Positions 25,008-33,647 of a stretch of 47,147 nt of DNA are shown piece after piece (positions within the stretch are counted from its first letter, which is position 1; each line of letters starts with the position of its first letter). This DNA is from BOG-1112 sp964635325 (GTDB lineage: Bacteria > Bdellovibrionota_B > Oligoflexia > Oligoflexales > Bog-1112). The notes under the pieces are model-generated. The model was given only the letters and a program-made list of their open reading frames with translations, was not told the origin of the DNA and did not search any database. The translations under genes and the position numbers were made by a program. Location: the NCBI GenBank assembly GCA_964635325.1, contig CAZWOL010000020.1:1-47147 (forward strand), in the 5' to 3' direction.

Positions 25008-25787
25008 ATGTCGGCACTCATCGGTATTTGTGGAATTCTATTCGGTATCGGTTTTACTTTCACGCACAAGCATGAAGGCTTCAGCGGATATTTTGACATA
25101 TCTGGATTTATTTTGGTTGGAGTGCTACCTCCATCCATCATGTTGCTATCTCATACTATTGCAGATTTTTTTGTGGGCATCCGCGTTTTGTTTTCTTCGA
25201 TTTTCAATCAAACCAATCGCCAACGCAGTCGAGTGATCGATGGATTGAGTACAGTATCTGCAAAGGTACGTTTGCATGGCGTTGGAGCTTTGGTTGCTGA
25301 ACGCAATCGTCTATCTTACGACCTATTGATTGATGGGGTATCACTGATCGTCAACAATTTCACGAGCGACGAAATCAAACATAATCTGCAAGCGAAGATC
25401 AATGCGCGTCAACAAGAGATGGCATTAGCAACCAACCTCTTTGAAAACATGTCCAAAGTTTCTCCTGGTGTCGGAATGATCGGAACGCTTCTTGGGCTGA
25501 TTGCTATGCTTTCCAAATTATCAGAACCAGCTGCTATTGGTTCGGGAATGGCCCTTGCATTGATAACAACACTTTATGGGCTGCTGCTCGGCACCATCAT
25601 CTATGCTCCTTTTTCTGAGAAAATTGCGATTGAAGCCGAAAAAATTCACAAGCTTGATATGCTCGTACTCGATGGTGTGTTGGCTCTTAAGGGTAAAAAA
25701 TCAAGCATTCACTTTCGGGACATTATCAAAACTTATGGTGCTGGTAGCTCACAAGGCACACCACGCAAACCTTCCCCCACAACTTAG
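25008..25787 (+). CDS. MotA-like proton-channel stator subunit
   Basis: 259-aa inner-membrane protein of the MotA/TolQ/ExbB family. The paired channel helices carry the MotA-type signature SPGVGMIGTLLGLIAML, then GMALALITTLYGLLLG and APFSEKI. The first ~65 residues hold two membrane helices, and a cytoplasmic stretch follows (about 70-150). The MotB-like gene directly downstream makes a motor-stator pair likely. No flagellar genes are in the window, so a gliding, Tol-like or other ion-driven role is not excluded. ATG 25008 has GAGG six bases upstream; a TTG at 24996 is the alternative. Confidence 0.87.
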   Translation: MSALIGICGILFGIGFTFTHKHEGFSGYFDISGFILVGVLPPSIMLLSHTIADFFVGIRVLFSSIFNQTNRQRSRVIDGLSTVSAKVRLHGVGALVAERNRLSYDLLIDGVSLIVNNFTSDEIKHNLQAKINARQQEMALATNLFENMSKVSPGVGMIGTLLGLIAMLSKLSEPAAIGSGMALALITTLYGLLLGTIIYAPFSEKIAIEAEKIHKLDMLVLDGVLALKGKKSSIHFRDIIKTYGAGSSQGTPRKPSPTT

Positions 25788-25796
25788 GAGATTCAC

Positions 25797-26459
25797 TTGC
25801 AGGAGAATGGTTCGCCCCGTTCCTTCCGACGTGTTCAGAAAGAATCTGGCCTATGGCTCATGTCTTTTTCTGACATGTCTTTGATCCTTCTGAGTTTCTT
25901 TGTTTTGATGGTCTCTGTTATGACTCCTCAGAAACAGAAGTTTGACAACGTCAACTCTGGTCTCCGCAAAGAAATCGTCGAGAAAAAAGTAGACTCTCTC
26001 GAAGGAATGTCTCAAAAACTTAGCGGTGTAATCAAAACCCAAGATCTCAGCAATGCAGCAGTCGTCAATCTAGATGCAAACGGCCTACGCATTGAGTTTA
26101 AGTCAGGTATTTTGTTTGGTTCGGGTTCGGCAGAGGTCAACACAGACTTTGAAGCCGTGACGACCGAAGTGATGAAGGTGCTTGCAGGCATAGGGGGGCC
26201 CTATCGCATGGTTATTGAGGGGCACACCGACGATGTTCCACCTCGCAGTGGAAGTCGCTATGCTAGCAATTGGGAGCTCAGCGCAGCTCGGGGCTTTGCC
26301 CTTATGCGCCGCTTTCAGGAGCTTGGACTCTCTGAAGAACGTATGGCGGTTATGGCATATGCACATACAAAACCTAAGATGTCGATAGACCAACTTAAGG
26401 GGGAGGCTCTAGTGCAGGCGCGCGCAGCCAACCGTCGGGTTGTCGTCCGCATTGAGTAG
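25797..26459 (+). CDS. MotB-like stator subunit with OmpA-type peptidoglycan-binding domain
   Basis: 220 aa. One membrane helix near the N-terminus (WLMSFSDMSLILLSFFVLM) contains D26, the equivalent of the proton-carrying Asp of MotB. The C-terminal OmpA/MotB domain has IEGHTDDVPPRSGSRYASNWELSAARG and ends with ANRRVVVRIE, for anchoring to peptidoglycan. The start is TTG at 25797 with AGGAG six bases upstream; no ATG suits the family N-terminus. Nine bases follow the MotA-like stop, so the two are co-transcribed. Confidence 0.9.
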   Translation: MQENGSPRSFRRVQKESGLWLMSFSDMSLILLSFFVLMVSVMTPQKQKFDNVNSGLRKEIVEKKVDSLEGMSQKLSGVIKTQDLSNAAVVNLDANGLRIEFKSGILFGSGSAEVNTDFEAVTTEVMKVLAGIGGPYRMVIEGHTDDVPPRSGSRYASNWELSAARGFALMRRFQELGLSEERMAVMAYAHTKPKMSIDQLKGEALVQARAANRRVVVRIE

Positions 26460-26510
26460 ATTGCATAGGAGCTGTATTCAAAAGTATTTAAATTTTCTAT
26501 AAAGGTGGGG

Positions 26511-26885
26511 ATGGAGATTGCCAGTACAGTCAAGATGACTAGGAGATCAATTTTGTCCTCATCAAAAGATATAGTGAATCAGCATGAGAGTCACGAGGGT
26601 GTGACGGCTCCGCTTGTGCAGCTCGATGTCAGACCGCCATCGCGTTACAAGGTCATTTTGCATAACGATGATTATACACCTATGGATTTTGTGATCGAAA
26701 TTTTAGAAACCGTTTTTCACAAAACCAATGCGCTTGCCACGCAGATCATGCTCGACGTGCATGAGAAAGGTTTGGGAATATGTGGCGTATACCCATACGA
26801 AATAGCAGAGACCAAAGTAACATTGGTCAATGATAAAGCTAAGCAGCTGCAGCATCCATTGAAATGCACCATGGAGGAGGAGTGA
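26511..26885 (+). CDS. clpS: ATP-dependent Clp protease adaptor ClpS
   Basis: Small adaptor that hands N-degron substrates to ClpA. 124 aa, with the core RYKVILHNDDYTPMDFV (the NDDYTP acidic binding pocket), the helix VFHKT, then MLDVHEKGLGICGVYPYEIAETK. The N-terminal ~40 residues are flexible, as usual. The start is ATG 26511 behind AAGGTGG. It lies 4 bp before clpA, the conserved operon arrangement. Confidence 0.95.
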   Translation: MEIASTVKMTRRSILSSSKDIVNQHESHEGVTAPLVQLDVRPPSRYKVILHNDDYTPMDFVIEILETVFHKTNALATQIMLDVHEKGLGICGVYPYEIAETKVTLVNDKAKQLQHPLKCTMEEE

Positions 26886-26889
26886 TTCT

Positions 26890-29208
26890 ATGATCATCAG
26901 CCCCGAACTCGAAGCGAGTCTAAATCTTGCGATCGAAGAATCCAAGAAGTACGGTCATGAGTATCTAACCGTCGAACATCTTCTTTTTGCGCTCTTACAA
27001 GATGCAGCCTATGTTAAGGTGCTCGTCGCTTGTGGTGGTTCACTTAAGCAGACTCAGGATGATCTGCGTCACTATTTTGAAAACCACCTCGAAAAAGGCA
27101 TTTTACCTCGCACCGAAGCCCCACAACCAACCATGAGTTTTCAGCGTGTCATCCGACGTGCAGCCCAACACGTCATGTCTTCAGGCAAAGAAAAAATCTA
27201 TGGAGACTCCGTATTGGTTGCGATTTTCTCTGAGAAGGAGAGCTATGCTAGCTACTTTCTTGAGAAGCAAAATATTTCACAATTCGATGTGATCAATTTT
27301 CTTTCGCACGGAACCGTCAAAGAAGGTGTCGATCCAGATTCGCTGGATCAGTTGCAGAACACTGGTTCTATAGCTCCTTATACATCCCCAAACATCGAAA
27401 GAGATGACGAGGGAGATGCAAAGACACAAAAGACTAAGGAGAAAAAGGCAGAGAATACGGATCCTATTTCTCAATATGCAGAGGAACTCGTCGAAAAAGC
27501 TCGGGAGGGACGCATCGACCCTCTCATTGGACGCGAGCACGAGATCGAACGAACAGTTCAGGTCCTCTGCCGTCGACGCAAGAACAACCCACTTTTTGTG
27601 GGAGAATCGGGTGTCGGTAAAACAGCTCTTGCCGAAGGACTCGCTCTGCGCATTGCTGAGAACAAAGTTCCTGAACAGCTAAAGAACGCTCAGATCTTCA
27701 GCCTCGATATGGGTTCTTTGCTTGCAGGTACCAAATACAGAGGAGACTTCGAAGAACGCCTAAAGAAACTGATTCGCTCCATCAAAAAAATCCCCCGAGC
27801 TATCCTCTTCATTGATGAAATCCATACGATCGTCGGGGCTGGTGCCGTCAGTGGTGGCACCCTGGATGCCTCCAACATCCTCAAACCCTTCCTCGCATCT
27901 GGTGACATTCGTTGCATTGGTTCGACGACGTACAAAGAGTATAGACAGCACTTTGAAAGTGACCAGGCCCTGCACCGTCGCTTTCAAAAAATTGCGGTCG
28001 AAGAACCCTCCGTCGAACATTCGGTTGAGATCCTAAAGGGCCTTAAAGAAAAATATGAGCACTTCCACAATGTCCGCTATACCAACGAAGCTTTGCGGGC
28101 AGCTGTGGAGTTGTCACAACGTTACATCAAAGATCGTCGCTTGCCTGACAAAGCTATTGACGTTATCGACGAGGTTGGAGCTTTCTATTCGTCTAAGGCT
28201 CTAACGAACTCTGCACTCCGAACCATCACTCTCTCGGATGTTAAGCAGGTGATCGCAAAAATTGCACGTGTACCTGCCGAGGCTGTCAGCAGCTCGGACA
28301 AACGCTCGCTCAAGGATATCGATACGCGTCTGAAAAAGCTCGTCTACGGGCAGGATGCAACGATCGACATACTCACTGCAAGCATTCGTATGGCACGTTC
28401 GGGGATGGGGAACGAAGACAAACCGATCGGGAGCTTTCTCTTCTCAGGACCAACCGGTGTTGGTAAGACCGAGCTCGCGCGCCAGCTTGCTAAGCAAATG
28501 GGAATAGAGTTCATCCGCTTTGACATGAGTGAGTACATGGAACGCCATGCTGTCTCACGATTGATTGGGGCTCCTCCAGGCTACGTTGGTTATGAGGAAG
28601 GAGGCTTGCTTACCGATGCGGTGCACAAGTTTCCACACGCGGTCATTCTGTTGGATGAAATCGAAAAAGCACATCCTGACGTACACAACATTCTTTTGCA
28701 GATGATGGACCATGGGACGCTCACCGATGCAAATGGACGGGAAGCAAACTTTCGCAACGTCATCCTTATTATGACGACTAACGTAGGAGCATCGGAGCTC
28801 AGTGCGAATCCAATCGGTTTCGGTGGGGCAGGAGCTGCAAATTCTGGTCGCGAAAAACTTGCGATTAACAAAGCATTTAGTCCTGAGTTTCGCAACCGTC
28901 TTGATGCCATACTCTCCTTCGGCTTTTTGCCATCCGAAGTCGTGCTGAAAATTGTGGATAAGTTCCTCCGCGAGGTTGAAACAAAACTCAAAGCCAAACG
29001 GGTGAAATGGGAGGTCACGGAAGCTGCGCGCAAGCACATTGCTGAGATCGGCTATGACCCGGCATATGGTGCTCGACCACTTGCTCGTATCATTCAAGAG
29101 AAAGTGAAAGTTCCTCTCGTCCATGAGCTTCTCTTTGGAGCTCTTGCCAAAGGAGGCTTCGTACGCGTCGACTTCCGCAACGGTGCCTTGGTGTTTGATA
29201 TACTTTAG
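26890..29208 (+). CDS. clpA: ATP-dependent Clp protease ATPase subunit ClpA
   Basis: Hexameric AAA+ unfoldase that feeds ClpP. 772 aa: a Clp_N repeat domain (about 1-145), a charged linker (about 165-195), AAA-1 with Walker A GESGVGKTALAEG at about 238 and ILFIDEIHTI, and AAA-2 with GPTGVGKTELARQ at about 519 and VILLDEIEKAHPD, ending in the D2 C-terminal domain. The loop NPIGFGG carries the IGF tripeptide for ClpP docking. ATG 26890 follows GGAGGAGG. ClpP is not in this window. It is followed by secDF on the same strand after 135 bp. Confidence 0.96.
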   Translation: MIISPELEASLNLAIEESKKYGHEYLTVEHLLFALLQDAAYVKVLVACGGSLKQTQDDLRHYFENHLEKGILPRTEAPQPTMSFQRVIRRAAQHVMSSGKEKIYGDSVLVAIFSEKESYASYFLEKQNISQFDVINFLSHGTVKEGVDPDSLDQLQNTGSIAPYTSPNIERDDEGDAKTQKTKEKKAENTDPISQYAEELVEKAREGRIDPLIGREHEIERTVQVLCRRRKNNPLFVGESGVGKTALAEGLALRIAENKVPEQLKNAQIFSLDMGSLLAGTKYRGDFEERLKKLIRSIKKIPRAILFIDEIHTIVGAGAVSGGTLDASNILKPFLASGDIRCIGSTTYKEYRQHFESDQALHRRFQKIAVEEPSVEHSVEILKGLKEKYEHFHNVRYTNEALRAAVELSQRYIKDRRLPDKAIDVIDEVGAFYSSKALTNSALRTITLSDVKQVIAKIARVPAEAVSSSDKRSLKDIDTRLKKLVYGQDATIDILTASIRMARSGMGNEDKPIGSFLFSGPTGVGKTELARQLAKQMGIEFIRFDMSEYMERHAVSRLIGAPPGYVGYEEGGLLTDAVHKFPHAVILLDEIEKAHPDVHNILLQMMDHGTLTDANGREANFRNVILIMTTNVGASELSANPIGFGGAGAANSGREKLAINKAFSPEFRNRLDAILSFGFLPSEVVLKIVDKFLREVETKLKAKRVKWEVTEAARKHIAEIGYDPAYGARPLARIIQEKVKVPLVHELLFGALAKGGFVRVDFRNGALVFDIL

Positions 29209-29343
29209 ACCAAGTGAACTCACCGTCCTTCCTTATCTCCAGTTGATAAAGATACTATCCCAGGTATATTGGATCCTTTATCCGGCTACAGCCCTTTTGG
29301 CGGTTTCCGACTTCACGAGCCCATGTTTCATCAAGAGGAATTC

Positions 29344-32082
29344 ATGAGACCCATCCGTTGGCGTGCAATTTTTCTTTCCGTTCTGACGTTGTTATCGATT
29401 TATGCGATAACGCCGACCATCATCTATTTTTTGCAGCCAGTACAGGTTCGCAACAACCATGCTGCTTTTGAGCAAAAAGTGCCGTCTTGGTTGCCTCAAA
29501 GCCATATTAAATTGGGCCTAGACTTACAAGGCGGGGTACAGTTGGTTCTCGGTGTGAGCACAGAAGGTGCCATCGAAAATCGTCTTGGTCGCGCAGCTGT
29601 CGAAATCTCACGTTGGGCTAAAGACAAAGAACTCGGAGTCGAGACTGCCTACGTTAGCAAAGAAAAACTCGCCGTCGTAGTCCGTCTCAAGGACACTCAA
29701 GATGACGGTACATTTTACGAAGCTCTCCACAAAGAGTTTCCTTATCTCGTCAAACTAAGCAAAGAAGATCGCGCCCTCAGCTTCGGGTATAGCGAAAAAG
29801 AAAAAGAAAAAATTACGCAAAGCGCTTTGGAACAGGCTGAACGCGTCATCCGTAATCGCGTTGACAACTGGGGCGTTACAGAACCAAGCATCAACCGTCG
29901 CGGTGATGGCAATATACTTGTGCAGCTACCAGGCTTCAACGATCCTGAACGTGCTAAAGAACTACTGGGTCGTACAGCACAGTTGAAATTTCAAATCGTC
30001 GATGACCAGTTCCGTGGCTTTGAAAGCCTTCGTGGCAAAACTCATCCCGAGGGTATTTTCGAGACGGGTAACGATGGAGCACAAATCGCATTCAAATCTG
30101 AGAATCGCGAAGCTCTGACCGAGTATCTTAAGTCTTTGGTCCCAGACGATCACCAGCTTCTCTTTAGCCGCAAGCAGCTCGGCTTTGGTGAGTCTGCAAA
30201 AGCGCGTTACGAATGGACTTCGTATGTTGTCTTTGCAGCAACTGAGATCACCGGTGATGACATCCAAGGTGCCGACATGATTCCAGGCACGCAGATGGAT
30301 CCAACACCTTTCGTACAATTAAAACTCAACAATTTAGGAGCTAAGCGCTTCGGTGAAGTCACGGGCGAAAACGTTCACAAGCGTCTTGCTATCGTGCTTG
30401 ATAGCGTCGTCGAATTTGCTCCACAAATCAATGAACGCATCCCTGGTGGTGTTGCTCAGATTAAGCTTGGTGGCAATCGCGGCTATGACGCAACCATGGA
30501 AGAAGGCAAGCAGCTTGCTTTGATTCTCAAATCGGGTGCAATCCCCGCAACCATCAAGGTTTTGGAACAACGTGAAGTAGGAGCCTCCCTCGGCCCTGAA
30601 TTGGCAAACCAAGGTATCAAGGGTGCCCTTCTCGGTCTTCTTGCTGTCTTTATCTTTATGCTCTTCTACTACCGACGTCCGGGAGCCGTGGCTTGTTTGG
30701 CTCTGGTCCTGAATGCAATTTTCCTTCTTGCTGTGATGGCAGGTTTTGGCTTTGCTCTGACTCTGCCAGGTATTGCTGGTTTTGTTTTGACACTCGGTAT
30801 GGCTGTGGATGCCAACGTTTTGATTAACGAACGTATACGCTTTGAGCTACGTGAGGGCATACATCCTCGCAAGGCTGTTGAGCATGGCTTCAAGAAAACT
30901 CTATGGACCATCATCGACGGTCACGTAACGACGATCATTGCTGCGGTCATCCTTTTGGAGACCAACGCTTCTGGTCCTATTCGTGGTTTTGCAGTTTCTT
31001 TGGTGATCGGTCTTTTGATCTCTCTCTTTACATCTCTAACATGCTCACGCTTCTTCTTTGACCTTGCAATGATGCGTGTAAGCGACAAGAAAATCAAAGG
31101 CTGGCTTGCTGGTGAAACCGCTTTGCAATCTCGTAATTTCCACTTCAACTTCCTGAAAGTCTCTCGTGGTGTTAGCTTTGCAATGCTCCTAACCGCACTC
31201 GCAGTCGTCGGTGGAGTTTTCACGCGTGGCGTCAACTTCGGTGTCGACTTTGCAGGTGGTACCGAGGTAACCGTAGCCTTTGCTAAAGATGTTGAACCCG
31301 ATCACATCCGTAAGATTGCGGACGAAGTCCATATCAGCGGTTTGAGTCTACAGGCCATCGGTGGTGGACAAAAAGCCTTCCTCATTCGCTATGAAGAAGC
31401 TAAAGATCACGGAAAAAACATTGATTCTCAATCAGCATCCGCATCAGATACTTTTGTTGCCTTCAAGACAGCCTTGCTAGAAAAATTGAAAGACTACGGT
31501 CCTGAGATTCAGCAGGTTGGTTTCGTAGGTCCTCAGGTCGGTAAAGAGTTGCGCAACCAGGGTATGCTCTCAGTTCTGTACGCGATTTTAGCAGTTTTCC
31601 TCTACATCGCTCTACGCTTTGATATTCGCTTTGCACCAGGTGCAATGATCAAGATGTTCCTTGATATCTTTGTACTGATGGGCTTTTACGTATTCTTCTG
31701 GCGTTCCTTTGATCTTGTATCTGTAGCTGCGCTACTGACTGTAGTCGGTTACTCCTTGAACGATACGGTGGTTGTCTACGATCGTATTCGAGAGAACGTC
31801 ACAGATCATCCTCGACGTTCTTGGTTTGAAAATATCAATCTTGCATTGAATGAGACTCTATCGAGAACGCTCAATACGTCCGTAGCTACGTCCTTGTCCC
31901 TAGTCGGTATTTTGGTCTTTGGTAGCGGACAGATTTGGGACTTTGCAATGGCGATGCTTATCGGGATTATCGTTGCAACAGCTTCCTCGATTTTCATAGC
32001 AAGTTACTTTGTTCTTGTTATGGATAGCTGGCGAAAATCTAAGAAAAAGCATGAAGGTTCTGCACTCGCAAAATCTCACTAG
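29344..32082 (+). CDS. secDF: Fused SecDF protein translocase subunit
   Basis: 912-aa inner-membrane fusion of SecD and SecF, the proton-driven factors that finish Sec export. The SecD half has LGLDLQGGVQLVLGV (about 58-72), the large periplasmic domain with RNRVDNWGVTEPSI, and RND-like helices with LTLGMAVDANVLINER. The SecF half begins at about 600 with VNFGVDFAGGTEVTVAF near 628 and GYSLNDTVVVYDRIREN. Many lineages carry separate secD and secF. ATG 29344 follows AGAGGA; the frame is open for 25 more codons. It would help export the many signal-peptide proteins seen here. A strong hairpin follows the stop. Confidence 0.96.
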   Translation: MRPIRWRAIFLSVLTLLSIYAITPTIIYFLQPVQVRNNHAAFEQKVPSWLPQSHIKLGLDLQGGVQLVLGVSTEGAIENRLGRAAVEISRWAKDKELGVETAYVSKEKLAVVVRLKDTQDDGTFYEALHKEFPYLVKLSKEDRALSFGYSEKEKEKITQSALEQAERVIRNRVDNWGVTEPSINRRGDGNILVQLPGFNDPERAKELLGRTAQLKFQIVDDQFRGFESLRGKTHPEGIFETGNDGAQIAFKSENREALTEYLKSLVPDDHQLLFSRKQLGFGESAKARYEWTSYVVFAATEITGDDIQGADMIPGTQMDPTPFVQLKLNNLGAKRFGEVTGENVHKRLAIVLDSVVEFAPQINERIPGGVAQIKLGGNRGYDATMEEGKQLALILKSGAIPATIKVLEQREVGASLGPELANQGIKGALLGLLAVFIFMLFYYRRPGAVACLALVLNAIFLLAVMAGFGFALTLPGIAGFVLTLGMAVDANVLINERIRFELREGIHPRKAVEHGFKKTLWTIIDGHVTTIIAAVILLETNASGPIRGFAVSLVIGLLISLFTSLTCSRFFFDLAMMRVSDKKIKGWLAGETALQSRNFHFNFLKVSRGVSFAMLLTALAVVGGVFTRGVNFGVDFAGGTEVTVAFAKDVEPDHIRKIADEVHISGLSLQAIGGGQKAFLIRYEEAKDHGKNIDSQSASASDTFVAFKTALLEKLKDYGPEIQQVGFVGPQVGKELRNQGMLSVLYAILAVFLYIALRFDIRFAPGAMIKMFLDIFVLMGFYVFFWRSFDLVSVAALLTVVGYSLNDTVVVYDRIRENVTDHPRRSWFENINLALNETLSRTLNTSVATSLSLVGILVFGSGQIWDFAMAMLIGIIVATASSIFIASYFVLVMDSWRKSKKKHEGSALAKSH

Positions 32083-32094
32083 AGATCTAGCGCT

Positions 32095-32200
32095 CTGTCT
32101 GAACAAGCCTGTCAGAGCCCATCAGAGCCCGTCATCCCGAGCGGGATGACGGGCTCGTTCGTTCCGAGCGGGATGACAGCTTCGCTCAGGATCATAGAAT
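32095..32200. repeat. Dispersed intergenic repeat with strong hairpin (R5)
   Basis: It contains a perfect 14-bp inverted repeat, GAGCCCGTCATCCC (32125-32138) with its complement at 32143-32156, around a 4-nt loop. A second partial unit CCGAGCGGGATGACAGC follows. There is no T-run. It lies between convergent genes and could end transcription from both sides. Motifs such as GTCATCC and GAGCGGGATGAC link it to R3. Confidence 0.75.
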
Positions 32201-32218
32201 TTTCTGTTCCAACTCCTC

Positions 32219-32584
32219 CTACAGAAACTCCAAGTCGGTTACTGAGACATTAGCAATAGTGTCGGAGAATTGGATGTCTTTGGTTGGTAATACGCTGTTT
32301 TTGAGACCGTAGGAAGAAAAGGTCTTTTGATAGACGGCACAGGAGAAGTAGTCGAACTCGTCGAAGAATGGAAAATGAACACACTCGGAATTTTTTGTTA
32401 CGAGTATTTTCTTCATCTTCACTTCTGCAGCTTGGCGACCACGTCCTCGACCTTTCTTCTGGAGGGTTTCGTGTTCTTGAAGGCGTTTGAGTTTAAGACC
32501 ACATAGGTCTTTGAATTGGAGCGTTTTACCATCCTTCGCCATCTGTCCATGGCGAACATGGTGTGGGCATCGACGGCAATTCAT
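32219..32584 (-). CDS. Cysteine-rich small protein, possible zinc binder
   Basis: 121 aa, unrecognised. It opens with CRRCPHHVRHG (C3, C6), then DLCGLKLKRLQ (C28), a basic KKGRGRGRQ linker, and CVHFPF with FSCAVYQKTF (C68, C81). The spacing suggests one or two metal sites or a ferredoxin-like cluster, but no known motif fits. The start is ATG 32584 with AAGGT six bases before; a TTG immediately upstream is possible. No signal peptide. Convergent with secDF and divergent from accD. Confidence 0.65.
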   Translation of the reverse strand: MNCRRCPHHVRHGQMAKDGKTLQFKDLCGLKLKRLQEHETLQKKGRGRGRQAAEVKMKKILVTKNSECVHFPFFDEFDYFSCAVYQKTFSSYGLKNSVLPTKDIQFSDTIANVSVTDLEFL

Positions 32585-32729
32585 CAAGTTACCTTTTTTT
32601 ATTTGAGTTTGTAATTTATCTTAACAAGAGTTGGGGATCGAGCAATGAGAAAAAAGAGCTTAGACCTAATAATTTTTAAATTGCATCGGCGGACCTAAAT
32701 TTAAATCTGAGTACAAAGGAGAAAATAAT

Positions 32730-33617
32730 ATGGCTTGGAGTAATATTGAAAAGGCTCCGATCTCTAAAGGTGAAAAACTTGATACTCCTGATGGTCTTTG
32801 GTTTCGTTGTCCAGACTGTCAGGAAATCATTTACCGTAAGGATTTCGTAGCGAACCAAAACGTTTGTCTGCGCTGTACACAGCATTTCTCGATTTCACCT
32901 GACGAACGTTTTCGTCATTTTTTAGATGCTGAATCACTCCAAATCGTCGATGAAGACTTGGTCAGCAGCGACCCATTAAAATTTTCTGCGAAGAAAGAAT
33001 ATTCCTCGCAGCTTGATGAGCAGTTCAAAAAAAACCAACGACGCGATGCAATTGTTTGTGGAGAGGGTTTCTTGAAAGGGCGCCCAGTGCAAGTTGGAAT
33101 CTTCGATTTCAGCTTCATGGGTGGAAGCATGGGATGCGTAGTGGGAGAAAAAATCAAACGCGTTTTCGTACGTGCTCTTGAGCGACGAGAGCCTGCGATA
33201 ATTTTTTCTTCGTCTGGAGGTGCACGCATGCAGGAGGGAGTTCTCAGCCTAATGCAGATGGCAAAAACTTGTGCTGCACTGTCTCTCTTACGTGAAGCAG
33301 GTATTCCGATGATCTCTGTTCTCACCAATCCAACGACTGGAGGTGTAGCAGCCAGCTATGCTCTCTTAGGAGATGTGAATATAGGAGAGCCTGGTGCTCT
33401 TATCGGATTTGCAGGACCTCGTGTTATACAGCAAACGATGCGGCAGACACTTCCGGAGGGATTTCAACGTTCCGAGTATCTACTAGAGCATGGGATGCTT
33501 GATCTCATTAGCCCACGTCATGAGCTTCGTGATCGCATTGCGGATCTACTCGACATTCTTTATCCGTATGTTCCCGTCAAAACAAAAACTTCCAAAAAGC
33601 GGCGAACAGCTCAATAA
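32730..33617 (+). CDS. accD: Acetyl-CoA carboxylase carboxyltransferase subunit beta
   Basis: Transfers the carboxyl group from biotin to acetyl-CoA in the first step of fatty-acid synthesis, acting with AccA. 295 aa with the N-terminal zinc ribbon (C27, C30, C46, C49) and the crotonase-like core: FSFMGGSMGCVVGEK, FSSSGGARMQEG and NPTTGGVAASYALLGD. The start ATG 32730 has AAAGGAG nine bases before. First gene of accD-folC-lptD; folC follows after 30 bp. Confidence 0.96.
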   Translation: MAWSNIEKAPISKGEKLDTPDGLWFRCPDCQEIIYRKDFVANQNVCLRCTQHFSISPDERFRHFLDAESLQIVDEDLVSSDPLKFSAKKEYSSQLDEQFKKNQRRDAIVCGEGFLKGRPVQVGIFDFSFMGGSMGCVVGEKIKRVFVRALERREPAIIFSSSGGARMQEGVLSLMQMAKTCAALSLLREAGIPMISVLTNPTTGGVAASYALLGDVNIGEPGALIGFAGPRVIQQTMRQTLPEGFQRSEYLLEHGMLDLISPRHELRDRIADLLDILYPYVPVKTKTSKKRRTAQ

Positions 33618-33647
33618 TTCGAAATTTGCGATGGAGCTTTTTTTTCT

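Noticed and set aside
25008..26459. ExbB/ExbD or TolQ/TolR identity for the channel pair
   Set aside because: The second gene has an OmpA-type domain, which MotB has and ExbD/TolR lack.
28555..29223. Long 222-aa frame on the minus strand
   Set aside because: It lies wholly inside clpA, whose AAA-2 motifs prove the plus frame; no ribosome site or known motif.
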